Shown: one piece after another, positions 49,790 through 60,300 of the stretch
Layout of the letters: each line of letters starts with the position of its first letter
Position numbering within the stretch: the stretch's first letter is position 1
Source: Patiria pectinifera
Lineage: Eukaryota > Echinodermata > Asteroidea > Valvatida > Asterinidae
Length of the DNA: 64,000 nucleotides
Direction of reading: 5' to 3'
NCBI GenBank assembly: GCA_029964075.1
Contig: CM057129.1
Span: 13,197,430 to 13,261,429 of the forward strand
The notes under the pieces: model-generated
Databases searched by the model: none
What the model was told of the DNA's origin: nothing
The model's input: the letters and a program-made list of their open reading frames with translations, nothing else
Translations under genes and position numbers: made by a program

Positions 49790-51838
49790 CTATGTGATCT
49801 GCGCGTACAAAGTTTGCTCCCCTGCAACTTTTGGTTTCGGGGTATCTCCAACCGTTACGATCCCGGCTGGACTGACGTCAACATCGGCGTACACGATCCT
49901 TCGCTCCCGCACTCTGCGGGCATCCTCGCCCTCTGCTATGCGGTAGCCGTTCTTGTCCACTCCCCATCTGATCTTGTTCTTGATCCTCTTCGAGAGCTTC
50001 CTGGGCTGGGCGTACAGGGTGGTGTCCGTCGGTACGCGACGGGGCATGGGCGCCGGTTTGCGGCTACCGGCCGAAGGCCGTCTCGGTTTCCTCGGGGTGG
50101 CGTACTGAGACTCGACCGAGGAGCGCACTACGATTTGGTCATCGGGCGTGAGATTCCTCGGGGTTCCACGTTTGGGCTTTTTAGGGACTGCGTACAACGG
50201 CGTGCCTGTTGCTGCATTCGCACCGGACTGGGCTGGAGCTACCGTGCCTGTGGTAGCACCGATGGTCCCGGGGCCTGTGGATGGGATTTGTTGGTAAGTA
50301 TTGTCTCTCTCAACCAAACCGAACGTGGCATCGGTGGAAGATGAACGCACTTCTTGGTAGGTATTACCGCGTTGTTCCGCTGGGTAGGTGGCCGGTACCT
50401 CTTGGTATGTGTTACCACGTTCATCTACCGTGGCATCATTGGTGGCATTTGGTAGAACATCCTCGTAGTTGGTACCGAGCTCCACCATGGTGTACCGCGC
50501 CGCTACTGTTGGAGATTTCTTCCTCCTCCATACGCAGCAGCAACAAATGAACACCACTATGACAGCTGCGACCGCCGCAGTTGCCAGTGCAGCCGAAACG
50601 ATGACGATGGTTGGGAAAGGTCCATCAATGGGCTGGTTTGTGACGGCACGGCGTCGCGTGTTTGTCCCTGACAACAGGGTCGTGATAGCGGGCACGGGGG
50701 CTTCGTTCACCGGGGCCGTATCAGATGCAGACGGCTGAGTTGTATGAAGAGTCACGGTGGTTTCGAAATTTGCGACCGTAGTTGGGGAGTCTTTCTCAGC
50801 AGCAGTTGGGGAGTTTTTCTCAGCAGCAGTTGTCAGAGTGGGAGCTTCTGTTTTAATTACCGAAATCTTAGCTGACGAGTTGTTTGATAATCCATTAGGG
50901 GTGGTCACGATGCAGGTCGCTATAATGGCTTCTCTGACCGTCGAAATGGACAGTACGTGCACGCCTTGGGTAACCATATCCTGTCCAAGAGGTAGCTCTT
51001 CCCCCGTTGCTGTAGCTCTTATCTCCCATCGGTAGCTCGCAATACTAGGTATACCAGAGGCTTCACATACCAGCGAAACACCTGTGCCTTTGTCGATCGT
51101 AAGCATCGGAGGGGTAACCCTAGCTGTTGGGAGGATCTCCAGAGGTCTCACGGAGCAGGATCTCGGTCCGTCCTGCTGAGGCGAGGTCAGAGTGCAGGTG
51201 AAATCCACCCCATTGTCCTCCGGTAGCAACTGCCTCTGGAAGGCCAGCTGATCGGTCGTGGAGCTGGCCAGAGAGATCTCGGAGTCACCCCGGCGATATT
51301 CGATCAGAGTCGGTGAGAAGGCACCTCCCGTGACTGCAATGATGCACCGAAGGTTCACCTGGTCCCCGACCGCGACATGAGCGTCTCCTCCCGGGGCAGG
51401 CTCCACGATGCACTCCGGCGCAGGTTTGTACAGCGTCAATGCGGTAGTCGCAATCTCCTTACTCAGCGCAGCAGGGTACAAGTAAAAACACGAGTAACCC
51501 CCTAGGTCAGAAAGCCCGAAGTCTCTTATCCTGAGATTGAACTGCTCTTGGGCCGGATCACCGACGATCTCCAGCCTCTCCGCCAAGCCTTCCGGTAGAT
51601 CGGCCACGATGTCCCGGTTGTAACTCAAGAAATGTCCTGCCTCGTAGTGGTACCACTGTATCCGACTGTTGCCGACGTCTTGCAAGTCACACACGAGCGT
51701 GACCGTGTCACTAACATTCACGAATATCTCCCCCGGCGGTCCCTCGTCCAGAGAGATGTAGGCCGTCACAAGGTGAAAACCGACGGCCAGTAGAGCTATC
51801 TTCGCCACGGTGAACGTACCCATCCCGGAGATGCACAT
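49790..51838 (-). CDS. Single-exon type I membrane protein: three Ig-like domains, TM, multi-tyrosine tail
   Basis: One uninterrupted frame of 682 codons. Start: the ATG at 51838-51836 is the first Met after an in-frame TGA at 51853-51851; a second ATG (51823) has a better context and would remove only five residues. A signal peptide covers about 7-27. Ig1 has Cys50, Trp62 and Cys117; Ig2 has Cys165 and Cys215 but no canonical Trp; Ig3 has Cys258, Trp271 and Cys309. A Thr/Ser/Pro-rich stalk (about 333-405) leads to a membrane segment (about 409-436) ending in CCCC and a basic stop-transfer. The 240-residue tail has twelve tyrosines: 449, 458, 478, 485, 494, 515, 549, 579, 609, 632, 650 and 678. 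YAVP, YATP and YAQP fit the YxxP motif bound by Crk-type SH2 domains. TNYEDV and TLYAQI fit the ITSM consensus and IVYADV the ITIM consensus. These are consensus matches, not tested sites. I do not recognise an orthologue; a signalling or adhesion receptor is an inference. The coding part has no intron, unlike both neighbouring genes. Confidence 0.85.
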   Translation of the reverse strand: MCISGMGTFTVAKIALLAVGFHLVTAYISLDEGPPGEIFVNVSDTVTLVCDLQDVGNSRIQWYHYEAGHFLSYNRDIVADLPEGLAERLEIVGDPAQEQFNLRIRDFGLSDLGGYSCFYLYPAALSKEIATTALTLYKPAPECIVEPAPGGDAHVAVGDQVNLRCIIAVTGGAFSPTLIEYRRGDSEISLASSTTDQLAFQRQLLPEDNGVDFTCTLTSPQQDGPRSCSVRPLEILPTARVTPPMLTIDKGTGVSLVCEASGIPSIASYRWEIRATATGEELPLGQDMVTQGVHVLSISTVREAIIATCIVTTPNGLSNNSSAKISVIKTEAPTLTTAAEKNSPTAAEKDSPTTVANFETTVTLHTTQPSASDTAPVNEAPVPAITTLLSGTNTRRRAVTNQPIDGPFPTIVIVSAALATAAVAAVIVVFICCCCVWRRKKSPTVAARYTMVELGTNYEDVLPNATNDATVDERGNTYQEVPATYPAEQRGNTYQEVRSSSTDATFGLVERDNTYQQIPSTGPGTIGATTGTVAPAQSGANAATGTPLYAVPKKPKRGTPRNLTPDDQIVVRSSVESQYATPRKPRRPSAGSRKPAPMPRRVPTDTTLYAQPRKLSKRIKNKIRWGVDKNGYRIAEGEDARRVRERRIVYADVDVSPAGIVTVGDTPKPKVAGEQTLYAQIT

Positions 51839-53336
51839 AACATCCAAACTTCATAGATTGCGGTCCTTTTTAGTGATGCTCACTCAACGGAGTTCTTGAA
51901 CTAAATAACCCACTCTAGTTCATCGGTTGCGGGTATTCTGTCCACTGAGCGAGTTCCGGTAGAATTGTGACCTTCTGTTCTTTGCGTAGGTAGTGACATA
52001 ACTTGGATCAGTTTCGGTTCTGTTGTGAATACTGGGCTATAACCTACACACTAGCGTCACAGCTGAACGCTATTAATTTGTGACTTTTGTCACATTACCG
52101 GCGAACCAAGTCATACACGATTATTTGTCATTTTTGTAATGTCCATTGATTTTAATTGCTGAATCCTTCGTTCCTTGTTTGTAATGTTTGTAACTGTTTA
52201 ATGTGAACCATATTGTATAAGCCTTTACTTCTTAATTTGGCGGTTAATTTGGACACAACAGGCAAGCAAATTCAAGGCATAGGCCTATACATGTATAGGA
52301 TCATTTTCGTTTCATGCATTTTTTCCCCGTTTACAATAAACCACCGCTTCAAAGCTAGAGCAGATTGTTCAAAACCTCACCTTTTCAGCTCTGTGGACAT
52401 TACACTTTTGGAGAAAACAGTGAAAAACTATGTACAACCATTTGCTTTTGATCACGAAACAACGTCAATTTCGTCAATTGCACTCCTTAGTCTTTCAAAT
52501 AAAAAAATAAAATATCAGTCAATTTACTGATCGTTGGAAATCATGATTGCTTCGAAATGACGGCAAGCCAGACGGAATAATTTCACGGTGTTGAGGACCA
52601 GTAAGATCTTTAATCAAAGTCAGCTTTTTGATAAATTTAAAAAGTATCAAAAAGATAGATATATATAAAACTGGTCCCTGACCAGTTGTCTAAAGGTTCT
52701 AGGTTCTTAGGGGACTAGCAAGGGTGTGGGGTCCCACCCCAAGGGACGTTTTGAGGCAGGGTAGGGCTTAAGCGGTCAGTCAATGAGATAGGTACAAAAA
52801 GGACACTGGACTGGGCTAAAAGTGCCATCAACAATGAGGTAAAACCTATTCTGAACTGACGAGGACAATTCCATCAAAATAGGCTATGCATTGTGTTCCC
52901 TGCTTTGTCTAGGTCAATGACCCACACGATCTCGAGGTTACGGTGTCATATGAAGTTTAGACTCCTGAGAACTCTGGTCTCTTTCTATTATATATGGACT
53001 GTTTCTTGCCCTGCAAGTGACCTTTCACTGTCCGAAGTATCTATACTCAGACATGCGCAATATATCCAATAAGAGTCGTTATTTTAGAGAGTCCGGAAAT
53101 GCATCCGGGTTGGTTTTGTATCATCACAGGAGATTTGCATGACTAACAGTTACCGGAAGTCAAGAATACCAACACGAATTACTGCACAAGTCACTTGAGC
53201 ATTAAGCTATCACGTGACCTGGGGTCCTGGGGTCGGGGTGAGTTGGGGGTTGAACCCTCCCCCTACTTCACTACAATACATATATCACTTTTGTTCAGGA
53301 TGTACCGAACCAGTGTTTTTTAATTTAAATCTTTCC
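51839..53336. other. Upstream region of the Ig receptor gene
   Basis: Should contain the minus-strand promoter and any 5' UTR exon. I see no clear TATA box or known element. gtcagtcaatgagataggta near 52778 resembles ccagtgagataggtat at 23473. Confidence 0.4.
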
Positions 53337-53860
53337 TTAAAGGGAATATACATCATTTGCTTTTGCTGTAATTTTCAGAAATGGATGGAATTGGGGGGTT
53401 GGAAATATAAAGCAAATATAGTTACACTGACTTTTTTGAGGTTTTGGGTTCGAAAATGCTATAAAAACCACGAAAAACACTCATTTTCCTGTAGTCTGGT
53501 TCCGTGACTCCATTTAAGAAGAAACAGAGCAGTTTACATACATTGGGGAATTGTAAGGTCAGGGAACCAGTCTAGCTGGCTTGTACCCGTTCATAGGTGT
53601 GTAATCGATTGCAAACAAGTGCGATGGTCAACTGGGGCCAGTATTTGAAAAAAACACCCATTTTTTTCCAACGCTGATCGGCCGATCAGCGTTGGAAATT
53701 GATACAAAAATACCACTTTTCTTGAAAATGACAGAATACCAGGTGCCATGATTTTACAGGATGCTTTACACTGTCATTCACTAACAGTCCAGCAAGGTAT
53801 TTCAAAATGATTTGATAGTTTTATTTTTTGATGTTTGCAAATGTTGTATTTTCCCTTTAA
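53337..53860. mobile_element. piggyBac-like MITE flanked by TTAA, copy 3
   Basis: Begins TTAAAGGGAATATACATC and ends TATTTTCCCTTTAA, with intact TTAA at both ends. An internal palindrome ctgatcggccgatcag sits near 53674. Confidence 0.88.
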
Positions 53861-55965
53861 TTGTTTTTCTGACGTTTAATATCCGCTTAAAGCCTTGTAG
53901 CAGAACAAAATACATTTTGTTTACCTCTTAAAACACAATGATTGTGTGCGAGCAAGAATCATACTTTATTTTCTGCATAAATCTCACAATCCCGTGCTAT
54001 GGTGTCCCTGCAGGGACATCTAGGTTGAAAATTGCAAATTGAAAGACATTAATTTCAAGGGTGTCCATTTGTGGCTACCATACTCAGTTATGACAGTACT
54101 GAAGTAATAATGTAAACTTTAGCAACATAACATTACATTTCATCAAAAAAATAAATTTAAAAAAAAATGTAAAAAAAGCAACAAATGTAGACATTTTATT
54201 GCATTTTGCCGCCAAAACCAAAACACAGGGTGTGAATACTTGTATATTTTGGTGTTATACTTCTAGGCCACCAACAGCATCGGCAATTTTATTTACAAAC
54301 CCAAAAACGATGCTTGATAAAAAAAAAACCTTTTTTAAAAATTATACAATGGATGACTTTACTCAGACCATATTTTGGTTGTACATATATACATAGACAC
54401 CGATCATCCACAACTGAAAAAAAAAATGCTTAGTGTCTTGGCAAATAACTTTTAATTTCTTTTTTTTACAAATTTGAGTACATCTTAAATAATTCAATGT
54501 GTACATTGTCAATCTATCATGATAAAACCCTTTGCAAAACAAATTGCAACAGTTAAAAAAAAAACAACTTCAAAACAAGGTACCTTATACATACCACACA
54601 TTCAGTGTGCAATTTTCCCTGGTCCCAGAGGGCCAGCCTAGTAACCCCTTGGTGCCTATCTCGAGGACTGACTGACTGACCCCCCCCCCCGACTCCCCGA
54701 CTGACTGACTCCCCGACAGACCGACCAACCGACTTACTGACCAAATGACTGACTGACAGACTGTCACTGGTAAGCCAGGCAGTGCAATCCTATAGGATGA
54801 CCCTGGAACACTGATTAATGGGCTTTATCCGGCCCATTGTGTAGACTAACTGCATGAGAAGTCTGCCAGTGATTAGCCACGCTGAATCAATGTAATATAA
54901 TTTGTGTGAACTCTGGGACCAGCTTTAGTACACTCGCATGTTTGCGAGCACAACCATGTTTACGTTTAAGTCAGCCACATCAAGTTTATTTATGTTACAA
55001 ATCCGTTTTTTGCATACTGTTCGGGCAAGGGTAATATCTGAATTAAAGTGAGATTATATAGGTGATGGGCTATCAAATTACTTCCAAATTAGTGGATGGC
55101 ATATCAGCTCAGACCACTCAGGTTTGCAGATCATGCTTTGACTTTCTCCCTCTTCCATCACAGTGGAAATAGAGTACCGAAGTGAATACATCACGGGCAC
55201 AATGTGTGTGTAAAAGACATAAGCGCGTGATTCAGCCCGTGAACAAACATGTGCACGCATTCCATTCATTTGCACTACACTTTCTGGTTCTAAATGACGT
55301 CACACCTCGGTACTCTATATCTCTAGGAATTGAAAAAAAGAGAACTGGACATTCTACAGCTACAATCTTTAGACTGTCATGTGTATAGACAGTAATGTGC
55401 ATAGCAGAATGAGTGCATGCCACAGTCTTGTCAAGGACACTGTAGTAATAGTAATGTATATGTATTACATGTAGGTTTTGAAAGCACTTTATTTATTTAG
55501 TTTTAGGCATTTTTTTGGGGGGGGGTTGCTTTTTTTTTTTCAAGCTTGGATTGTACAGACAAGGTGGGTACTGCTTTGCTTGTCTGTGTCCTCATATACA
55601 TTGGTGTCCTCCATCATTTGCCTTGGTGCCCTCCATCATTTGCCCTTGTGCCCTTCCCCATTCCTTGCTGCTCCTTGGTACAAAAAGTTGAGGCGGTGCG
55701 GCAATAGAGGGCACTGTTTACTAATAACATATTTCCGGGCAGTTCCACTGTGTCAGACTAACATTCTGGACAATTCAACAGTGTGCATAACAAAACTGAT
55801 CCAATGCACAATTTCTGAGCAAAACTGGACAGGCAATGACTGACATTGAGTGTTCATGAATTTTGCACTGCCTGTGTGCTGTAATTTCATTTGCATCAGC
55901 TGAAAACTGATTACATATTTCCGGGCAGTTCCACTGTGTCAGACATAATATAAAACTATAATCAT
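53861..55965. other. Unassigned intergenic sequence with GACT-rich tract
   Basis: A GACT/GACC simple-repeat tract lies at about 54663-54768 and a G run near 55517. Two copies of a box containing atttccgggcagttccac lie at 55730 and 55916. No gene supported. Confidence 0.5.
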
Positions 55966-56335
55966 AAGGCCAAATAAAAAAGTCTCCAGTTTCTGGTATG
56001 GAGCTTGCCCAAAAAGTGGCGACGCGGCTTCTTTTTTTTTTTACCTGATTTTTTTGCTTCAAATGTCGGCTGATGACTGCAAATGGTGCCCGACTAAACT
56101 TAGTGCAAATATATGGGAGTCCAGAGAGGCCACATAAAGCTTATTCTCGACCATAACCCAATCTACAAACACGTTAAAATTGTGCAGCAGCAGGATTCCT
56201 GTCAAACCAGTGAGTTTGGCGGTTTTGAGACATCATCTTTCATTGAAAAACAAACTTTTTCATTTTGGCGACGCACATGGCTACGGCGACACGCGCGCAT
56301 ACCAGAAACCGGAGACTTTTTTTTTTTGGCCTAAA
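55966..56335. mobile_element. AGGCC-ended MITE, copy 3
   Basis: Starts AAGGCCAAATAAAAAAGTC and ends GACTTTTTTTTTTTGGCCT; the interior is near-identical to the copy at 18628. Confidence 0.88.
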
Positions 56336-56485
56336 GTGGATTCTTATTCTGATAAAACGTATCAGTTCGTTATTACATTGATTTGAAAAAGAACTTATTC
56401 ATCCAATTGTTTGGCTGTAGTAGACACTATGGTGTCTGACCGTCTGACGTACCCAGACAAATTGAATTTTTTGTGTACTTATTAA

Positions 56486-56734
56486 TTACTTTGTGACCTC
56501 CCCCGCAAGTCATGGGTTAATCTCAACAGAATATGCTCAGGTGTCGGCCGTACCAAGCATTTCCTGTACAAAATAGGAGCTGAGCCATCCGACACCTGTG
56601 AGTACGGCGAAGCACAAACCATCGAGCAAGTCGTCTTAAACTGCAACATCTACCAGGCTCCCCATGGTTTCGAAGGCATCATCCATCTACATGATGACAC
56701 GGCAGACTGGCTTTCTTCCAGTTTGCTCGTTTAA
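56486..56734 (+). pseudogene. 3' end of a non-LTR retrotransposon ORF2 (fragment)
   Basis: An 82-codon frame (TAA at 56732-56734, preceded by TAA at 56483) reads DLPRKSWVNLNRICSGVGR, then FLYKIGAEPSDTCEYGE and QTIEQVVLNC. This pattern of WVxLNRxRxGVGR followed by C-x-C-G-x-xQTxxHxxxxC, here partly substituted, is typical of the region after the reverse transcriptase domain in Jockey/CR1/I-like elements. The polymerase domain is missing, and the first Cys of the pair is replaced. A dead 5'-truncated copy. Confidence 0.75.
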
Positions 56735-56939
56735 AGCACCAATCTTAAACAAGTTGGCCACCACACGCACGAACAAACGAATTACTTTTTTAGTTACAAG
56801 TAACAGCTACACCGTTGAACATTGTTTTGGTATTGGGGTTTATATATTCCCTGGAATCGCACTTTTACATTTCAGCATGGTTATTATAAAGCACTTTATG
56901 AAAAATTGCCACTGCTTTCACATATCTCTTTTAATGCTT

Positions 56940-57075
56940 CAGTCACTGTACCGCCCATATACCACCCTGCTCATTACTCACTGTAGCGACCAAACCCACC
57001 CGAGCACTCTATGGTTTGATTGATTCTTCAATGAACAAACACAATGTAATACAATGTAGTACAGGTGATAATGGG
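56940..57075 (+). repeat. ~130-bp direct repeat, copy 1, over the HERC1 3' end
   Basis: Shares cattactcactgtagcg and accacccaagtactcta-like text and aatacaatgtagtac with 58568-58702. It lies in the presumed HERC1 3' UTR. Confidence 0.7.
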
Positions 57076-57111
57076 TTAAAGCTGCTCATTGTTTCTTCAG
57101 GTTCTCGTCTC

Positions 57112-57300
57112 TCAAGTATACTCGCTGTCAGACAGATTCCCCGTGTCGGTGTTCCGCGGCAGCATGTAGTTATCCATGTCGATGGAACGACAGTTGTAGA
57201 TGGCGTAGCGTAGGCGCTCGGCCATCAGCGGTTGGCTGGAGTAGGGCGGGATGCGCAGCTGAAAGAAGCAGGTCTGCGCCGTCGGTAACCCGTCAACTGT
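57112..57300 (-). CDS. HERC1: HERC1 last coding exon (catalytic Cys, stop)
   Basis: Sixty-two codons plus TGA at 57114-57112, beginning [20 protein letters not shown]. The Cys of QTCFF is the ubiquitin-accepting residue. The tail [25 protein letters not shown] matches vertebrate HERC1 in length. Confidence 0.97.
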   Translation of the reverse strand, partial: TVDGLPTAQTCFFQLRIPPYSSQPLMAERLRYAIYNCRSIDMDNYMLPRNTDTGNLSDSEYT

Positions 57301-60300
57301 CTGTAAGAGTGGGGTAATGCATTGAAAAGGTGGTCTGCCCTTAGGCCATCAACCTCGGTCCAAAATTTTGGCCACCGGTATTAAATGAGGGGAATAATCA
57401 TCATAGCGAGTTTTGGCAAGGTATACACCTCCAGAGTTGTATAATATGTGATAGCATTGCAACGGTGGCAGCTTTTTGGGTGTTATCACCCTTTTTTTCA
57501 ACATGTTCATCAGAATGCTTGTTACCACTTGGGGGGGTGAGGGGGGGGGGGGTATACTTTGCGCATGCGCACTATAATCATTTATGCCCTGATTTGATAC
57601 TGACCAAACCCCCAGGCTAATGGCCTACCTTGGATTAAAAGTAAAGCACCAACTGAAATTGAAATTCTACCACATACAATATAATAATGCGGTGCTTCTA
57701 CAGTGCTTTTTACCAACTGTCTCAAAGTATTTCATAATTATTACCCCTGTTCATCAGGCCATGAGACTATTTTTCTGCAGCAGCTCAAGATCAGCACAAT
57801 CTAGTCTCTACCATGACAGGTACCTATTTCTACTCCTGGGTGGAGAGAGGCAATTGTAGTACAGTGGCTTGCCCAAGAACACAAGCGCCATGCTCCCCGT
57901 CAGTGTTCAAACCCACATACCATGACACATGAGTTGAACACTGTAATCATCGCACCACAGCGCTCCACCAAATCACACAATATAAGACTTCCTACAAAAA
58001 AAGTCAAGAAGTAAATGAAAAAAAACCCAAAAATTAAAAAAAATAGAAAGCACAAAGGAAAAATCTGACATACCCTCTCCACCCTCATGATTTGGAATCG
58101 CTGGGAGATGTCGGCGATGTTTGTAGGCAGGCGGGACCGGCCTGACACAAAGCGCATGAAGAGGACCCGCTCCTCATTGCTAAACTCTCTCAGTGTCTGC
58201 CACAGCCACTGGACAAGCTGGTGGGTCTCATCAACCTCCCGGTACCTGGAGACAGGAATTAAAAGTTGTCTCTCTCAGGTATGACTCGCACATTGCCAAT
58301 ATAAAAGACTGACATTAAGTGAGACATGTGACAAAAACCACTGGCAAAAAGACTGCCAAATATCTTAGACCCTCATAGTAGCTTAGGGAGGGCACACCCC
58401 CTCCCCTTAATCGAGGCCTGTTCACCCTCCCTTTTTCCCCGTCCCTCAGAATTTGGGGAAAGCAAAAATGAGCTTTTATTATAAAAATCTCACTGAGTGG
58501 CAACCCTCCAGTGCCCCCACCTGCAAATTGGACCAAAGTTATGTTACAGTAAATGACCTTAAGCCTTTAGTCACTCTAGCGCCCGAAACCGCCCCACCTA
58601 TTACTCACTGTAGCGTCCGCAACCACCCAAGTACTCTACGGTTTTATTGATTTTTCAGTGTTTTAACACAAAGTAATACAATATACTACAATATTATTGC
58701 CCGTTCAATTAATAATCTAGAATCTAGTTGCTGCTATGAAAAAATGTTCCCTCAATGTACAACATACAAAATTCAATGTGTTATGTATTGTTTAAATTAG
58801 GTAAGGTATTTAATTCAAAAATTAAAAAATCAAAACTATGACCTTTTTTTGTGTGTTAACCTGTGCCAACAGGTGCGGAGACCTAATTCATTGCTCGACT
58901 TCTGTAGGCAAAGACACTGCGGTATTGGTGAGTTTTAGTTCAAGAGCACGCACGGAATGTTTACTTGTGCTCATGCATACATCCCATAATTAAGGATTCT
59001 GTGCTCACTAAGCTAGCAGTCTAAGCACTTCACTGTAAGCAGAGAATAGTGACCATAGGTGCAGAATTCTGTGGTAAGCATAATTACCTGACGACTCTCT
59101 GTAGGATATCCACGTCGATGTCCGGCATACCGCAGACCATCTGCTCCAGGTGAGAGGCCGTTAGTAGGGATAGGAGTGGGACAGGGATGATCCATGACAT
59201 ACCCTCACGTACAGCTGCAACCTATGCAAGGGAATCAAAATTGGTACCAGGGCTCAATTTCTGGTAAGCAAGAAAACAATGCTTGGCAATTTTATGAGCG
59301 GAAAAGAAAAGGCAAGCCCAGTTAAACTTGTCCATGTCCAAGAGTTTGAGAACTTTGGACTCAATAACTTCTGAGCAAACCTCGTACACACTTTAGCTTG
59401 AATATAGCATGCGTGAAGTATGCTTGGAATTTATTGGGTCTGAGTGCCAACATTCCCAAGACTGAATTTTGATTCATCCTGTGAATAGCGCCCTCTACTG
59501 CTACGGATTGACCAGGCTTACCTAATACTGACTGCATTAGAGGGACAACATCCTACTCCAGTCTTGGACAATGACTACTTTGGAGACTTCAGACAAACTA
59601 TTCCTATAGGGAGTTGATAACACTGTACACTTTAGCATGCAGTATCTTCATTTGGTACAATAAGTAATTATAAAGTTAAAGAAATGGACCGGAGCAGGGC
59701 TTGAACTTGCAACCTCTGGATTGCCGTTCTGGCACTCTACCAACTGAGCTATCCAGCCCTATGTTGGTGGTTCCCCATGTTGTCAATGTCTTTGTTCAAG
59801 GGGCGCTAGTCAGAAGCCAATAAACCTGTATATGCCATGTAGCCAGGGATCACGCCCAAAGTCATGATGTTAGCAATATGCGCAATGCTGCAAAATCTGG
59901 CTAATATCAAGCATGGATCACTCAGAGAGGATAAGGCTTTTCATAATGAATTGGCACTAATGTGCACATTTCAAGCATTGGTCCCCAAAACAAAGAGGTT
60001 TCAGATATTGAAGTGTTGTTTTTTTCCAGTGCAACTGACCTGTCTGTCCATCTCATGCAGTCTATAGGCCAGGGCCCTTTCGACATACTCTCTCCTGTTG
60101 TTGTATGTCAGTGGGATACTGCGTCCACCAGGAACCACAGGAACAAACCTGCCGTCTGCACTCTGGCCCTCAAACCACTCCAGGGGAATCACCTGACAAA
60201 AGAAATCAGAAGTCTTTACATTTTCATAGGATCAGTTGCTTTTTATGATTTTGTTTTCGCTTGAAGCAACAAAATTGCTCAAAATCTTAAAAGGGTGCAC

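Noticed and set aside
49568-50344. 258-codon plus-strand frame opposite the Ig receptor
   Set aside because: It is the antisense shadow of the receptor gene. The minus frame has a signal peptide, paired Ig cysteines and a membrane segment; the plus frame has no recognisable domain.
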